Assembly: GCA_039034015.1 (NCBI GenBank)
Contig: JBCCBM010000013.1
Coordinates: forward strand, 1 to 64,000
DNA length: 64,000 nucleotides
DNA from: Acuticoccus sp039034015
Lineage (GTDB): Bacteria; Pseudomonadota; Alphaproteobacteria; Rhizobiales; Amorphaceae
Direction of reading: 5' to 3'
Positions 55,058 to 63,805 of this stretch are shown here, one piece after another. Both the position numbers and the translations under genes were made by a program. The number at the start of each line of letters is the position of its first letter. The first letter of the stretch is position 1. The notes under the pieces were generated by a model. The model ran no database searches. It saw nothing but the letters and a program-made list of their open reading frames with translations, and had not been told where the DNA came from.

Positions 55058-56050
55058 TTAGTCCAGGCCGAGTTCGGCAAGATAGGCCTTGTGGCTCTCC
55101 ACAATGCGGCCCGCCATTTCGGAGCGGCTGCCCCAATCGTCCCACACGGCTTTGGTCATGGTGCGGAAGGTGGCCGCATCATCCTCGCCAAACGCGATGA
55201 AGGTGACGCCGAGGTTGTCTTTGGCCTCTGTGACGGCGGCAGCGTCTTCGTCGCTCAGCGTGCCTTTCAGTTCGTCGGACATGGCGTTGCACGCGTCCTG
55301 AAAGGCGGCTTGATCTTCGGCGGAGAGACCGCTCCACTTGTCCTCCCGCACCGACATCTCGGTCACGGCCATGGAGTGCCGGGCAAGCACTGAGTATTTG
55401 GCTTGGTTGTGCATGCCGAGGGCGACGTTGAGCGCAACGTTGGCAAGGTCGGTGGCGTCGAGGGTGCCGGTTTCCATGGCGGTGACGCTCTCGCCAACGC
55501 CAAGGTTTACGAGCGAGGCGCCCGCGCGGTTCAAAAGGTCGGACGCGAGGCCGCCGGGGGCACGCATTTTGAGGCCTTCCAGGTCGCCAACGCCCGAAAT
55601 CTCGACCTTTGAGGGGATTTGTTCGGGCGGCCAGTAGACGGCGCAGATGAGGTGGAGGCCGTAGCCGGCGTAAAGCTCGCGGGCGAGTTCCAGGCCGCCA
55701 TTGTCGAACCAGCCGTCGCGGGTGGCGCTGTCGGGGTAGGCGGCGAGCGTGTCGCCGAGGACGCCCATGGCCGGGTCCTTGCCGGCAAAATAGGAGGGGG
55801 CGGTGTATTGGCCGTCGAGGATGCCGTTTTCGATGGCCTCGATGGTTTCGCCCGCGCCCACCACCGCGCGGCCGGGGAGGACGGTGATGTCGACGCGCCC
55901 GTCGGTCGTTTCGCGCAAGCCCTCGGCCATCGCCTCGAAGGCTTTTGTGGTGGATGCATTGGCGCCCAAAAACGTTTGCATGCGGAAACTTTCCGCAGCG
56001 GCCGGCACCGCAACGAGGCTTGCGCACAGCGTGAGGGCAAGGGTTTTCAT
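55058..56050 (-). CDS. dctP: TRAP transporter solute-binding protein DctP
   Basis: 330 residues: signal peptide (LALTLCASLVAVPAAA), then a DctP fold with FRMQTFLGANASTTKAFEAM and VWDDWG near the end. GLKMRAPGGLASDLLNRAGAS contains the conserved Arg that binds a ligand carboxylate. FWLxx-type aromatic residues (AVYWPPEQIP) line the cleft, close to DctP proteins for 2-oxo acids or mannitol-type ligands. Encoded 34 bases after the BKACE gene. Confidence 0.9.
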   Translation of the reverse strand: MKTLALTLCASLVAVPAAAESFRMQTFLGANASTTKAFEAMAEGLRETTDGRVDITVLPGRAVVGAGETIEAIENGILDGQYTAPSYFAGKDPAMGVLGDTLAAYPDSATRDGWFDNGGLELARELYAGYGLHLICAVYWPPEQIPSKVEISGVGDLEGLKMRAPGGLASDLLNRAGASLVNLGVGESVTAMETGTLDATDLANVALNVALGMHNQAKYSVLARHSMAVTEMSVREDKWSGLSAEDQAAFQDACNAMSDELKGTLSDEDAAAVTEAKDNLGVTFIAFGEDDAATFRTMTKAVWDDWGSRSEMAGRIVESHKAYLAELGLD

Positions 56051-56084
56051 GTCTCTCTCCCTGGTTGGCCCGGTGGTCCAGGCC

Positions 56085-56963
56085 TCATTGCGGGCGCAGC
56101 ATCGCCCGGGTTTCATCAACGGTGGCGGGTTCCCGGCCAAGCGCGCGGGCCTGTTCCACCACCCGCGCCACAAGGTCCGCATTGGTTGGCGTGCCCATGG
56201 ATGTGTAAGGGTAATCGCCGGTGCCGATGGAGATGTGGCCGCCGGCGCGGATGATCTTTTCAGTGAGCGTGAAGAGGTCGCCCTTATAATTCACCACCGT
56301 CCAGACAATGCGGCGGTCCTTTGGCAAGAACATCAAGTGGGCGTCGAGGCCATCGGGCGTGCCCGGGTGACCGGAAAGCATGATCCCATCTGTCAGGCAA
56401 AAGCACACATACGCCGGCTCAGAAATGGCATCCATCTGGAGGAGAGCATCAATCTGCCGGGTGAAGCTGACGTTCCACGACACCAAGTATGGGATAAGGT
56501 CGTGGTGGCGGATGCGCTTTGCGAAGTGGAGCAGCGTCTCTGTGGAATTCTTGTAGATGAGGTTGGTGGTGCTGTAGCGGCGCGCCTCAGGATCCCACCA
56601 GTCGACGTTGACGCTGCCGGTGTCCATGGGCGCGAAATCGACCCGCGTTTCGGCGTGCTCCATCGCCCGCTCCACCGCGCCAAAGCGGGTGGCCGCGTCC
56701 GCATCGTTGGCGACATAGCCGAGCGACGGGTGGATCAGGATCGGGCACGCGTCCCGGATTTGCCGGATCGTTGAGAGGTAGTGGTCTGGGGAATTGTCCG
56801 GCGCACCATCGGCGGTGCGGCCGTGAAAGTGCACGATGGAGGCGCCCGCCGCGTAGCACGCAGCCGCATCCGCGGCGATCTCGTGGGGCAGGAACGGCAC
56901 GTTCGGGTTCTCGTCCCGCGGTGCCAGCTCATTCACCCGCGCCTCGATGATGATTTTTCCCAT
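56085..56963 (-). CDS. Beta-keto acid cleavage enzyme (BKACE, DUF849)
   Basis: 292 residues. IIIEARVNELAPRDENPNVPFLPHEIA and the metal-binding ASIVHFHGR (HxH) define the BKACE family, which condenses a beta-keto acid with acetyl-CoA to give acetoacetate and a new CoA ester. Glu and Asp residues in FAPMDTGSVNVD complete the site, and the C-terminal GGHISIGTGDYPY is conserved. ATG 56963 chosen over a TTG six bases earlier. First gene of the TRAP operon; divergent from the PAS-LuxR gene. Confidence 0.88.
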   Translation of the reverse strand: MGKIIIEARVNELAPRDENPNVPFLPHEIAADAAACYAAGASIVHFHGRTADGAPDNSPDHYLSTIRQIRDACPILIHPSLGYVANDADAATRFGAVERAMEHAETRVDFAPMDTGSVNVDWWDPEARRYSTTNLIYKNSTETLLHFAKRIRHHDLIPYLVSWNVSFTRQIDALLQMDAISEPAYVCFCLTDGIMLSGHPGTPDGLDAHLMFLPKDRRIVWTVVNYKGDLFTLTEKIIRAGGHISIGTGDYPYTSMGTPTNADLVARVVEQARALGREPATVDETRAMLRPQ

Positions 56964-57053
56964 CGGCAACCCCCTCTCAACCCCGACCTTATGCCTAACG
57001 ACATGTTTTTCGCAATGCGAATGATCAAATCGCGCAGAGGGCTGGCCTTAAAG

Positions 57054-57069
57054 TATATCGTTCGATATA
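57054..57069. promoter_or_regulatory. Palindrome TATATCG-TT-CGATATA in the BKACE/luxR-type gap
   Basis: Perfect 7-bp arms with a two-base centre, ending 7 bases before the LuxR-type ATG and about 90 bases upstream of the BKACE start. A site this close to the start codon would block expression of the regulator gene, hinting at autorepression or control by another factor. Confidence 0.5.
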
Positions 57070-57076
57070 AAATTGC

Positions 57077-57871
57077 ATGGACAATCCCACGTCTCCCGAA
57101 TCGCTGATTGAACGCTTTGCCGGGCGCTTTCCCGTCCATTCCATGCGCCGCGTGCGCCTGGCCGATGGGACGTTTCGCTATGCGTTTGTGAGCCCCGCGG
57201 TCCGGCAAAGCTTTGGCCTTGATGCCAAGGCGCTGGTGGAGGCGCCGGCGGTGGACCACGCCTGGGTCCACGAGGACGACCGCGCCCGCTTCATCGCCGC
57301 ACTCCACCAATCGGCCGACACGCTCACCTCGCTGGATGAGGAGGTGCGCGTGGTCTGCCCGGACGGCACCTTGCGCTGGGTGCGGTCCCTCGGCGACCCG
57401 GAGCGCCAGGCCGACGGGACCGTGGTGTGGGACGGTGTCGCCCTCGACATCACCGACCGGCGGGAGGCGCTGCGCCGGGTGGAGCAGGCGATGTCCGTGG
57501 CGCGGGCCGCTGAGGTTGCCGCCTCCACGGCCCCCCAGCGGGAGCGCATTGCGGCCGACCTTGCCGCGCTTTCCGTGGCCCTTGGCGAGGGGGACCTTGC
57601 GTCCGCCCGCGCGGCCTGCGCCAACCTTCACAGGGCCTTTGGCCTGCCCGAACCCACCCCGCGCCCGGCCGAACGCGCGACCCTCACCGCCCGCCAGACC
57701 GAAATTTCAGCGCTGGTGGGCGCCGGCCGCACCAACCGCGAAATTGCCAAAAGCCTCGGCCTCACCGAGGGCACGGTCAAACTTCACATCAGCCGCATCC
57801 TGCGCCGGCTTGGCCTTCGCAACCGCACCGCACTCTCAATCCACATCAACGGGCGCGCCCAAACCCCATAG
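57077..57871 (+). CDS. PAS-domain LuxR-family response-type regulator
   Basis: 264 residues. A PAS_3/PAC-type sensor covers residues 25-135 (FRYAFVSPAVRQSFGLDAK to WDGVALDITDRREA), a short helical linker follows, and a LuxR helix-turn-helix ends the protein (LTARQTEISALVGAGRTNRE to HISRILRRLGL). There is no receiver domain, so it likely binds a cofactor or metabolite directly. Divergent from the BKACE/TRAP operon, with the sugar-type ABC operon 139 bases downstream; either could be its target. Confidence 0.85.
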   Translation: MDNPTSPESLIERFAGRFPVHSMRRVRLADGTFRYAFVSPAVRQSFGLDAKALVEAPAVDHAWVHEDDRARFIAALHQSADTLTSLDEEVRVVCPDGTLRWVRSLGDPERQADGTVVWDGVALDITDRREALRRVEQAMSVARAAEVAASTAPQRERIAADLAALSVALGEGDLASARAACANLHRAFGLPEPTPRPAERATLTARQTEISALVGAGRTNREIAKSLGLTEGTVKLHISRILRRLGLRNRTALSIHINGRAQTP

Positions 57872-58010
57872 GCGCGTGCGGCAAGCGGTTTGGGAAAAAC
57901 TTGCCAAGTTCGCTTAAATTTGCATCATCGTGCACAACGAGACCCCAGACCGCTGGCGGCGTTGTCGTTGGCCAAGGTCCGATGGAGGGGTCCGATCCCG
58001 GGGAGGGATG

Positions 58011-58805
58011 ATGGCTGACAGCGCGCACACCGCGGCTCTTCCGGCAAACGCCCCCATTCTCACTATGCGCGGCATTTCCAAGGCATTTGGCGGCCTTCGC
58101 GCGCTGATGGGCGTCGATCTTGACCTTTATGCCGGCGAGGTTTTGGCCATTGTCGGTGACAATGGCGCCGGAAAATCGACCCTCATCAAGGTCCTCACCG
58201 GGGTGCACACGCCCGACACCGGCGAGATCACCATCGACGGGAAACCGGTCACCATCGCCAACCGTCGCCACGCCATCGATGCCGGCATTCAGGCCGTCTA
58301 CCAAAATCTTGGCCTTGTGAATTCGCTGCCCGCGCCTGCCAACGTCTTCCTCGGCATGGAGCTTTATACCGGGCTCCTCGGCATAAAGATGCTCGACAAC
58401 CGGCGCATGCGGCGGGAGACCGAGGCGATCTTGCGCGACAAGGTGGGCGTCATCATCGATGATCTTGACGCGCCGGTGCGCTCCTTCTCCGGCGGTCAGC
58501 GCCAGGCGGTGGCAATTGCGCGGGCAGTTTATCAGAGCGATCTCAAAGTGCTCGTCATGGACGAACCCATGGCAGCGCTGGGGCCGGAAGAAACGCGGCA
58601 CACCATGGACCTTATCCGGTCGGTGCGCGATCGGGGGATCGCGGTCATCCTCATCAGCCACAATCTTGAGCATGTGTTTGCGGTCGCCGACCGCGTCCAG
58701 GTGATGCGCGGCGGCCAGCGCGCCGGCGTCGTCACCGTTGCCAACTCCACCCGTGAAGAGGTTTTGGGGATGGTCGTCGGCTCCCGCGCCACCACGCTCG
58801 CCTGA
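58011..58805 (+). CDS. ABC importer ATPase, RbsA/XylG type (single domain)
   Basis: 264 residues, a single nucleotide-binding domain: Walker A GDNGAGKS, Q-loop VYQNLGL, signature FSGGQRQAVAIARAVYQ, Walker B VLVMDEPMAAL and ISHNLEHV. GISKAFGGLRALMGVDLDL is typical of carbohydrate importers that lack the second RbsA domain. ATG 58011 is preferred over the ATG just before it for spacing to GGAGG. First gene of the ATPase-permease-binding-protein operon. Confidence 0.88.
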   Translation: MADSAHTAALPANAPILTMRGISKAFGGLRALMGVDLDLYAGEVLAIVGDNGAGKSTLIKVLTGVHTPDTGEITIDGKPVTIANRRHAIDAGIQAVYQNLGLVNSLPAPANVFLGMELYTGLLGIKMLDNRRMRRETEAILRDKVGVIIDDLDAPVRSFSGGQRQAVAIARAVYQSDLKVLVMDEPMAALGPEETRHTMDLIRSVRDRGIAVILISHNLEHVFAVADRVQVMRGGQRAGVVTVANSTREEVLGMVVGSRATTLA

Positions 58806-58839
58806 CCCTTTCCCGCCCGTCATCAGACAAGGCCCATTC

Positions 58840-59838
58840 ATGACCGACATGGCCACCGCGCCGCCGCGCAAAGTCCAGTTGCCCGCATTTGACCGCTATA
58901 TCAACATCATCGGCCCGCTCTCGTTGATCATCCTGCTGGCGCTTGTGATGGCGGTGGTGCAGCCGCGCTTCTTCGCGCTCAACAACCTGATGATCATCTT
59001 GCAGGATGCGGCGATTTACATGGTGCTTGGCATGGCCATGACCCTTGTGATCACCGGCAAGGGGATTGACCTTTCCATCGGCGCGGTGGCGGCGCTGTCG
59101 GCCATTTGCATGGCCATGCTGATCAAAGACTTTGGCTGGGGGCCTTATCCGGCCATGGCGGCGGCGATCCTCGTCGGCCTCCTGTGCGGGCTTGCCAACG
59201 GCCTCGTGATCACAAAGCTCAACGTGCCCGACCTTTTGGCAACCCTTGCCATGGACCTTGTTTATCGCGGGCTCGGCCTTGTGCTTGCGGCGGGCGCGGT
59301 GCTGGCCCGCTTTCCCGAACCGATCCCATTTTTGGGGCGCGGGCGGGTCGAGGAGGTCATTCCGACCGCCGCGATCGTCGGCCTCGTCGCGCTCCTCATC
59401 GGCTTTTTCATCTACCACCGGACGAAACTTGGCCGCTATGCCGCCGCCATCGGCGGCAACCGCGAGGCGGCAATGCTCGCCGGCATCAACATCGACCGGC
59501 ACAAGGTCGCCCACTATGTCCTGATGGGCGGCTGCGCGGCGCTTGCGGGCATTTTGCTTGCCGGCCGGCTCAACGCCATCCAGTCCACCGCCGCGCAAGG
59601 GTTCGCGCTCCACACCATCGCGGCCGTCGTCGTGGGTGGCACAGTGCTCTTTGGCGGGCGCGGGACCATGTTTGGCACGCTGATTGGCGTGATCTTGCTC
59701 TCCATGGTCACCAACGCGCTGGTGCTTTTGCGCTTCCAATTCTTTTGGCAATTGGTCGCGGCTGGCTTCATCATCATCATCTCGATCGCGTTCTACACCT
59801 GGTTACAACGCAGAACCGGGGAGACACCGGACGAGTAG
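58840..59838 (+). CDS. ABC importer permease, RbsC type
   Basis: 332 residues with about ten helices. VLGMAMTLVITGKGIDLSIGAVAAL is the RbsC-family signature, GRYAAAIGGNREAAMLAGI is the cytoplasmic loop that contacts the ATPase, and AAVVVGGTVLFGGRGTMFG follows. One permease gene is present, so it would function as a homodimer. Starts 35 bases after the ATPase stop. Confidence 0.9.
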   Translation: MTDMATAPPRKVQLPAFDRYINIIGPLSLIILLALVMAVVQPRFFALNNLMIILQDAAIYMVLGMAMTLVITGKGIDLSIGAVAALSAICMAMLIKDFGWGPYPAMAAAILVGLLCGLANGLVITKLNVPDLLATLAMDLVYRGLGLVLAAGAVLARFPEPIPFLGRGRVEEVIPTAAIVGLVALLIGFFIYHRTKLGRYAAAIGGNREAAMLAGINIDRHKVAHYVLMGGCAALAGILLAGRLNAIQSTAAQGFALHTIAAVVVGGTVLFGGRGTMFGTLIGVILLSMVTNALVLLRFQFFWQLVAAGFIIIISIAFYTWLQRRTGETPDE

Positions 59839-59866
59839 ACCAACAACAACAGTGGAGGAATTTTTG

Positions 59867-61003
59867 ATGACTGGCCTCAAGCATGCGCTGCTCGCATCAG
59901 CCCTGTCGCTCACCTTTGGCACAGTGGCCGCGGCGCAAACACTGCCCCTCAAAACCTTGCCCGACGATGGTGAGCGTGAAACCTGGTGGTACCACCAGGT
60001 GCAAACCGATGAGACGTTGGCCGCCCTCCAAGAGGTGGTCGGCGCGCCGGCGGTGAAAATGGAAAACCCGCCCTCGGACCCCGTGACCATCGCCGTCATC
60101 TACCCCAGCGAAGATGTGTCCGACTTCTGGCTGCGCTCCTATCTTTCCATGGAAGCCCGGCTCAACGAGATCGGCATCCCCTTTGAGGCCACACAATTTG
60201 CCTCCAACATGGGCAACTTCCTGCTCCAGTCGACCTACGCCGACCAGGTGGCCGAGGAAGACTATGATTACGTGATCTTCGGCCCGTCCGAACTGATGGC
60301 CCAGCAGGATGACATCCGTCGCCTGATGGATTCGGGCAAAAAGGTCATCGTCCTCAACTATGACACGCCCGTGCAGGCCTGGGGCGATGACCAGCCGCTG
60401 CTTTACACCACGTTCAGCCATCTTTTCGGTGCCAACAACATCTGCAACTGGGTTGTGGAAAATCTGGGCACTGAGGGCACCTATGCGATGATCCGCGGCA
60501 TCCCCGGCGGCATTGACGATCAACGCTCCGGCGGCTTCCAAACCTGCCTTGAAGAAAAGAGCAACTGGACCCTCGCCTATGAGCACTATGGCGACTTCCA
60601 GCGCGAGGGCGGCTTTAACGGCGCGCAGCTCATTTTGTCCGGCTATCCGGAAGTCACGATGATCCACAACGCCAACACCGCGATGGCCATGGGCGCGGTG
60701 TCGGCCGTGCAATCTTCCGACAAGGCGGAGGACATCTTTGTCACCGCCTGGGGCGGCACCGGCGATGAGCTCGAGGCGCTGCGCAAGGGCGAGCTTGGCG
60801 CGACCCCCATGCGCATGAGCGATGATGTGGGCGTCTCCATGGCCGAGGTGATCCGCGCCGATCTTGAAGGCCGGGCGGATGAGATGCCGCTGGTGTTCCT
60901 CGGCCGGATCGACATTGTGTCCGGCGAAAGCGGGCCCGATGTTGTCGACGCCTTTGAGAAGGAAGCCTTCCGCTACACCGGCATTGGCACGCTGGAGCGC
61001 TGA
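59867..61003 (+). CDS. LuxP-like periplasmic binding protein of an ABC importer
   Basis: 378 residues, with GGAGG before ATG 59867 and a signal peptide ending about VAAAQ. The sequence follows LuxP, the Vibrio AI-2 receptor: VIYPSEDVSDFWLRSYLS (LuxP VVYPGQQVSDYWVRN), VLNYDTPVQAWGDDQPLLYT, VTAWGGTGDELEALRKGEL and ATPMRMSDDVGVSMAE, ending FRYTGIG. Compared with LuxP from memory, positions equivalent to Ser79, Trp82, Asn159, Arg215, Thr266, Trp289 and Arg310 are kept, while Gln77 is Asp. Encoded with an ATPase and permease, not luxQ, so it most likely imports AI-2 or a related furanosyl/pentose ligand. Confidence 0.78.
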   Translation: MTGLKHALLASALSLTFGTVAAAQTLPLKTLPDDGERETWWYHQVQTDETLAALQEVVGAPAVKMENPPSDPVTIAVIYPSEDVSDFWLRSYLSMEARLNEIGIPFEATQFASNMGNFLLQSTYADQVAEEDYDYVIFGPSELMAQQDDIRRLMDSGKKVIVLNYDTPVQAWGDDQPLLYTTFSHLFGANNICNWVVENLGTEGTYAMIRGIPGGIDDQRSGGFQTCLEEKSNWTLAYEHYGDFQREGGFNGAQLILSGYPEVTMIHNANTAMAMGAVSAVQSSDKAEDIFVTAWGGTGDELEALRKGELGATPMRMSDDVGVSMAEVIRADLEGRADEMPLVFLGRIDIVSGESGPDVVDAFEKEAFRYTGIGTLER

Positions 61004-61045
61004 CGATCGGGATCGCGGCCTCCGGGTCGCGATCCACCCTTTGCG

Positions 61046-61816
61046 TTAGGTCGCAAAATCCACATCGCGCTTTGTCCAGCCCACCACGCGGCCCTCGACC
61101 AGGGCGAAGATGGCGTACATCACAATCCCCATCGCGGCGAGCAGGAAGAGCCCGGCAAAGACCAGTGGCACGTCAAAGTCAGCACTCGCGCGGACCATCA
61201 TGGTGCCGATCCCGCGGTTGGCAGCAACCGTTTCAGAAATCACGGTGCCAACAAAAGACAGCGTGATTGCAACTTTCAGCGAGGCAAAGAAATACGGCGT
61301 GGAGCGGGGGATCGCAACGTGCCACAGCGTATCAAGCTTGTTGGCGCCCAGCGAGCGCAAGACGTCCTCAAGGTCTTTCTCGGTGGTGGCAACGCCGGCC
61401 GCCACATTCACCATCACCGGGAAGATGCAGATGACGGCGGAGGTGAGGATGGCCGGCACCGTGCCGGAGCCAAACCAGATGACGAAAATCGGCACCAGCG
61501 CCACCTTGGGCACCGAATAAAACCCCACAAGCGCCGGGTAAATCGCCTGGTAGACCGAGCGGGAGGCGCCGGCCGCCACCCCCAATATGCCGCCCACCGA
61601 AACCCCGATCACGAAGCCGATGACGGTCGTATACATCGTCTGCTCGGCGTGGAACATGATGCCGTGCCAATTTGTAATCAGGCTGCCAAAGAATTGGCTT
61701 GGTGCCGGCAAAATGAAAATTGAAACATCGAGCGCGCGAACGCAAATCTCCCAGACGCCCAAGATCACAACGGCAAACACGATCGACAAGAACGGCCGGA
61801 TGCGGTCCATCGTCAT
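61046..61816 (-). CDS. ABC importer permease, SsuC/TauC/ThiX type
   Basis: 256 residues with six helices. The cytoplasmic EAA-like loop reads DLEDVLRSLGANKLDTLWH with AIPRSTPYFFASLK, typical of SsuC/TauC permeases. ATG 61816 overlaps the ATPase stop by four bases. Last gene of the minus-strand binding protein-ATPase-permease set, convergent with the LuxP-like gene 42 bases away. Confidence 0.87.
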   Translation of the reverse strand: MTMDRIRPFLSIVFAVVILGVWEICVRALDVSIFILPAPSQFFGSLITNWHGIMFHAEQTMYTTVIGFVIGVSVGGILGVAAGASRSVYQAIYPALVGFYSVPKVALVPIFVIWFGSGTVPAILTSAVICIFPVMVNVAAGVATTEKDLEDVLRSLGANKLDTLWHVAIPRSTPYFFASLKVAITLSFVGTVISETVAANRGIGTMMVRASADFDVPLVFAGLFLLAAMGIVMYAIFALVEGRVVGWTKRDVDFAT

Positions 61817-62670
61817 GCCTCATCCTCACCGAACAGCGACACATGGTCGATTTTGGAGCGCAACCGCTCCATGATCGCGCCGGCCTCGGCCGAAAACATC
61901 ATGTTGAGCCGGCGCGGGCGGGGAAAGTCGATCCGCTCCTCGTGCACAATCTTGCCCGGCCGCGCGCTCATCACCACAACGCGGTTCGCCAAATAGATCG
62001 CCTCGCGCAAATCGTGGGTGACGAGAAGGACCGTTGGCGTCTTCTCTTGCCAAAGCTTTTGGAGAACTTGCCAAAGTTCTTCGCGCGTAAAGGCGTCGAG
62101 CGCGCCAAACGGCTCATCCAGTAACAAAATCTCCGGCTCATGGATCAGCGCGCGGCAGAGCGAGGCGCGCTGCTGCATCCCGCCCGAGAGCTGCCAGGGG
62201 TATTTTGCGCCCACCCCCTTCAGCCCCACGGAGGCCAGCAACGCCTCGGCCTTTTCAATGTTTTGCGCCTTGTCCCGCCCAAAGCGGGCGCGGTGCGGCC
62301 GCACAATTTGAAGCGGCAAGAGCACATTGCGCAGCGTCGTGCGCCAGGGGAGCATCGTCGCGCTCTGAAACGCCATGCCGACATTTTTCTGCGGCTTGAC
62401 CACCGTCTCACCGCCGATGGCGACCGTGCCGGACGTGGTGGGCACAAGCCCCGCGGCCACCTTCAAAAGGGTCGACTTCCCGCAGCCGGAGGGGCCGACC
62501 AGGGCCACAAAGTCGCCGTCCTCAATCGCGAGCGACACGCCGTCCACCGCGCGCGTCGCCCGTGCCCCGCGGCCATAGTCGATGACGGTGTCGCGAAAAT
62601 CCACAAAAGGCGCGGCGACGGCGGCCTTGGACGTGTCCGCTTGGGTCAGCAAAGGGGGCGCCTCCAACAA
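61813..62670 (-). CDS. ABC importer ATPase, SsuB/TauB/ThiZ type
   Basis: About 285 residues. Walker A GPSGCGKST, Q-loop MAFQSATMLPWRTTLRNVL (SsuB/TauB style), signature LSGGMQQRASLCRAL, Walker B ILLLDEPFGALD and THDLREAIYLAN. The start is uncertain: TTG 62670 fits the gap after the binding-protein stop (46 bases away), but a GTG near 62603 just before the core domain is also possible. C-terminal RPGKIVHEERIDFPRPRR is typical. Confidence 0.83.
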   Translation of the reverse strand: MLEAPPLLTQADTSKAAVAAPFVDFRDTVIDYGRGARATRAVDGVSLAIEDGDFVALVGPSGCGKSTLLKVAAGLVPTTSGTVAIGGETVVKPQKNVGMAFQSATMLPWRTTLRNVLLPLQIVRPHRARFGRDKAQNIEKAEALLASVGLKGVGAKYPWQLSGGMQQRASLCRALIHEPEILLLDEPFGALDAFTREELWQVLQKLWQEKTPTVLLVTHDLREAIYLANRVVVMSARPGKIVHEERIDFPRPRRLNMMFSAEAGAIMERLRSKIDHVSLFGEDEA

Positions 62671-62716
62671 TAAGGGCGTGCCGGCCAGGGAGGGGGCTGG
62701 CCGGCGATGGGTGGGG

Positions 62717-63739
62717 TCAGCTTTGGGGCGGCGTCCGCTCTTCAATCGGCGGGAGGAAGCTGCCGTCAAAGACGGTCTCCACCGAAGGCGTTGCGGGGAG
62801 GCCATAGGCGTCGACCACAATGTCGATGGAGCGGGCAAGGCGCGTGGTGTCGAGATCGCCAAGGCCGAGCTCGCCCATCTCGTCGGAGAACACCAGAAGG
62901 TCGAAAACGGTCGTGAAGCGCTCGCGCTCAATGTCGGCCTTGGCGAGCGGCGCGCGCTTTTGCAGTGAGGTGATGGCAAGTTCTGGTTCGGCCAAAACGT
63001 CCATAAAGCCCTTGTTGATCGCCTCCACGAAGCCGGCCACCTTGTCGGGGTGGTTGTCGTAAAGTTCGCGCGAGACGACGACGCAGTTGGAATAAAGATC
63101 CATCCCAAAGTCGGCGAACGACATGAAGGTGAGTTCGCTGGCGGGGTCCACGCCCATACGCTTTGCGCCAAACCAGATGGTGGTGTTGAAGCCGGCAATG
63201 GCGTCCACCTCACCGCGCATCAACATTTGTTCGCGAAGGCTGGCGTCCATGTGCGACCAGGTGACGCCGTTCTCGTCGATCCCGGCAATCTTTGAAAACG
63301 CGGGAAAGAGGCGGTAGCTGCCATCGCTTGCTGGCGCGCCAATGGTTTTGCCCATCAGATCGCCCGGCTCTGCAATGCCGCTGTCCGCCTTTGAGACAAT
63401 CACGAAGGGCGGGGTGTTGTAGATCATGTAGACGCACACCGGCGCCGCGTCCGGGTCTTCGGCCGCAATGCGGATCACGGCGTTGATGTCGCCAAAGGCC
63501 GCATCATAGGCGCCGGAGGCAACCTTGGTGATGGCGCCCGATGAGCCGGACCCCTGGTCCATTTTGACGTTAAGGCCGGCGGCTTCAAAGTATCCAGCAT
63601 CTTCGGCCATGAAGAAGCCGCCTTGGACCGACTGGTACTTCCAGTTGAGGATCATGTTGATCGACAGCGGGTCGTCCGCCTGGGCGCTCGGCACCAGGAG
63701 GGCGACGCTGAAGAGAGCAGCAAGGACCGTGCGTTTCAT
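62717..63739 (-). CDS. ABC substrate-binding protein, NMT1/ThiY/SsuA type
   Basis: 340 residues: signal peptide (MKRTVLAALFSVALLVPSAQA), then NMILNWKYQSVQGGFFMAEDAGYFEAAGL and VKMDQGSGSSGAITKVASGAYDAAFGD, which match THI5/NMT1-like binding proteins for thiamine precursors, taurine or sulfonates. LMGKTIGAPASDGSYRLFP is the second-lobe hinge. ATG 63739. A cysteine hydrolase gene ends 67 bases upstream, which favours a nitrogen-containing substrate such as a pyrimidine; this is inference. Confidence 0.87.
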   Translation of the reverse strand: MKRTVLAALFSVALLVPSAQADDPLSINMILNWKYQSVQGGFFMAEDAGYFEAAGLNVKMDQGSGSSGAITKVASGAYDAAFGDINAVIRIAAEDPDAAPVCVYMIYNTPPFVIVSKADSGIAEPGDLMGKTIGAPASDGSYRLFPAFSKIAGIDENGVTWSHMDASLREQMLMRGEVDAIAGFNTTIWFGAKRMGVDPASELTFMSFADFGMDLYSNCVVVSRELYDNHPDKVAGFVEAINKGFMDVLAEPELAITSLQKRAPLAKADIERERFTTVFDLLVFSDEMGELGLGDLDTTRLARSIDIVVDAYGLPATPSVETVFDGSFLPPIEERTPPQS

Positions 63740-63805
63740 ACGGCGTGTCTCCGAAAAGGGTTCCTTCACCGTCTCAGCAAACATAGTGCCAGTTGGTCGG
63801 CGGGC

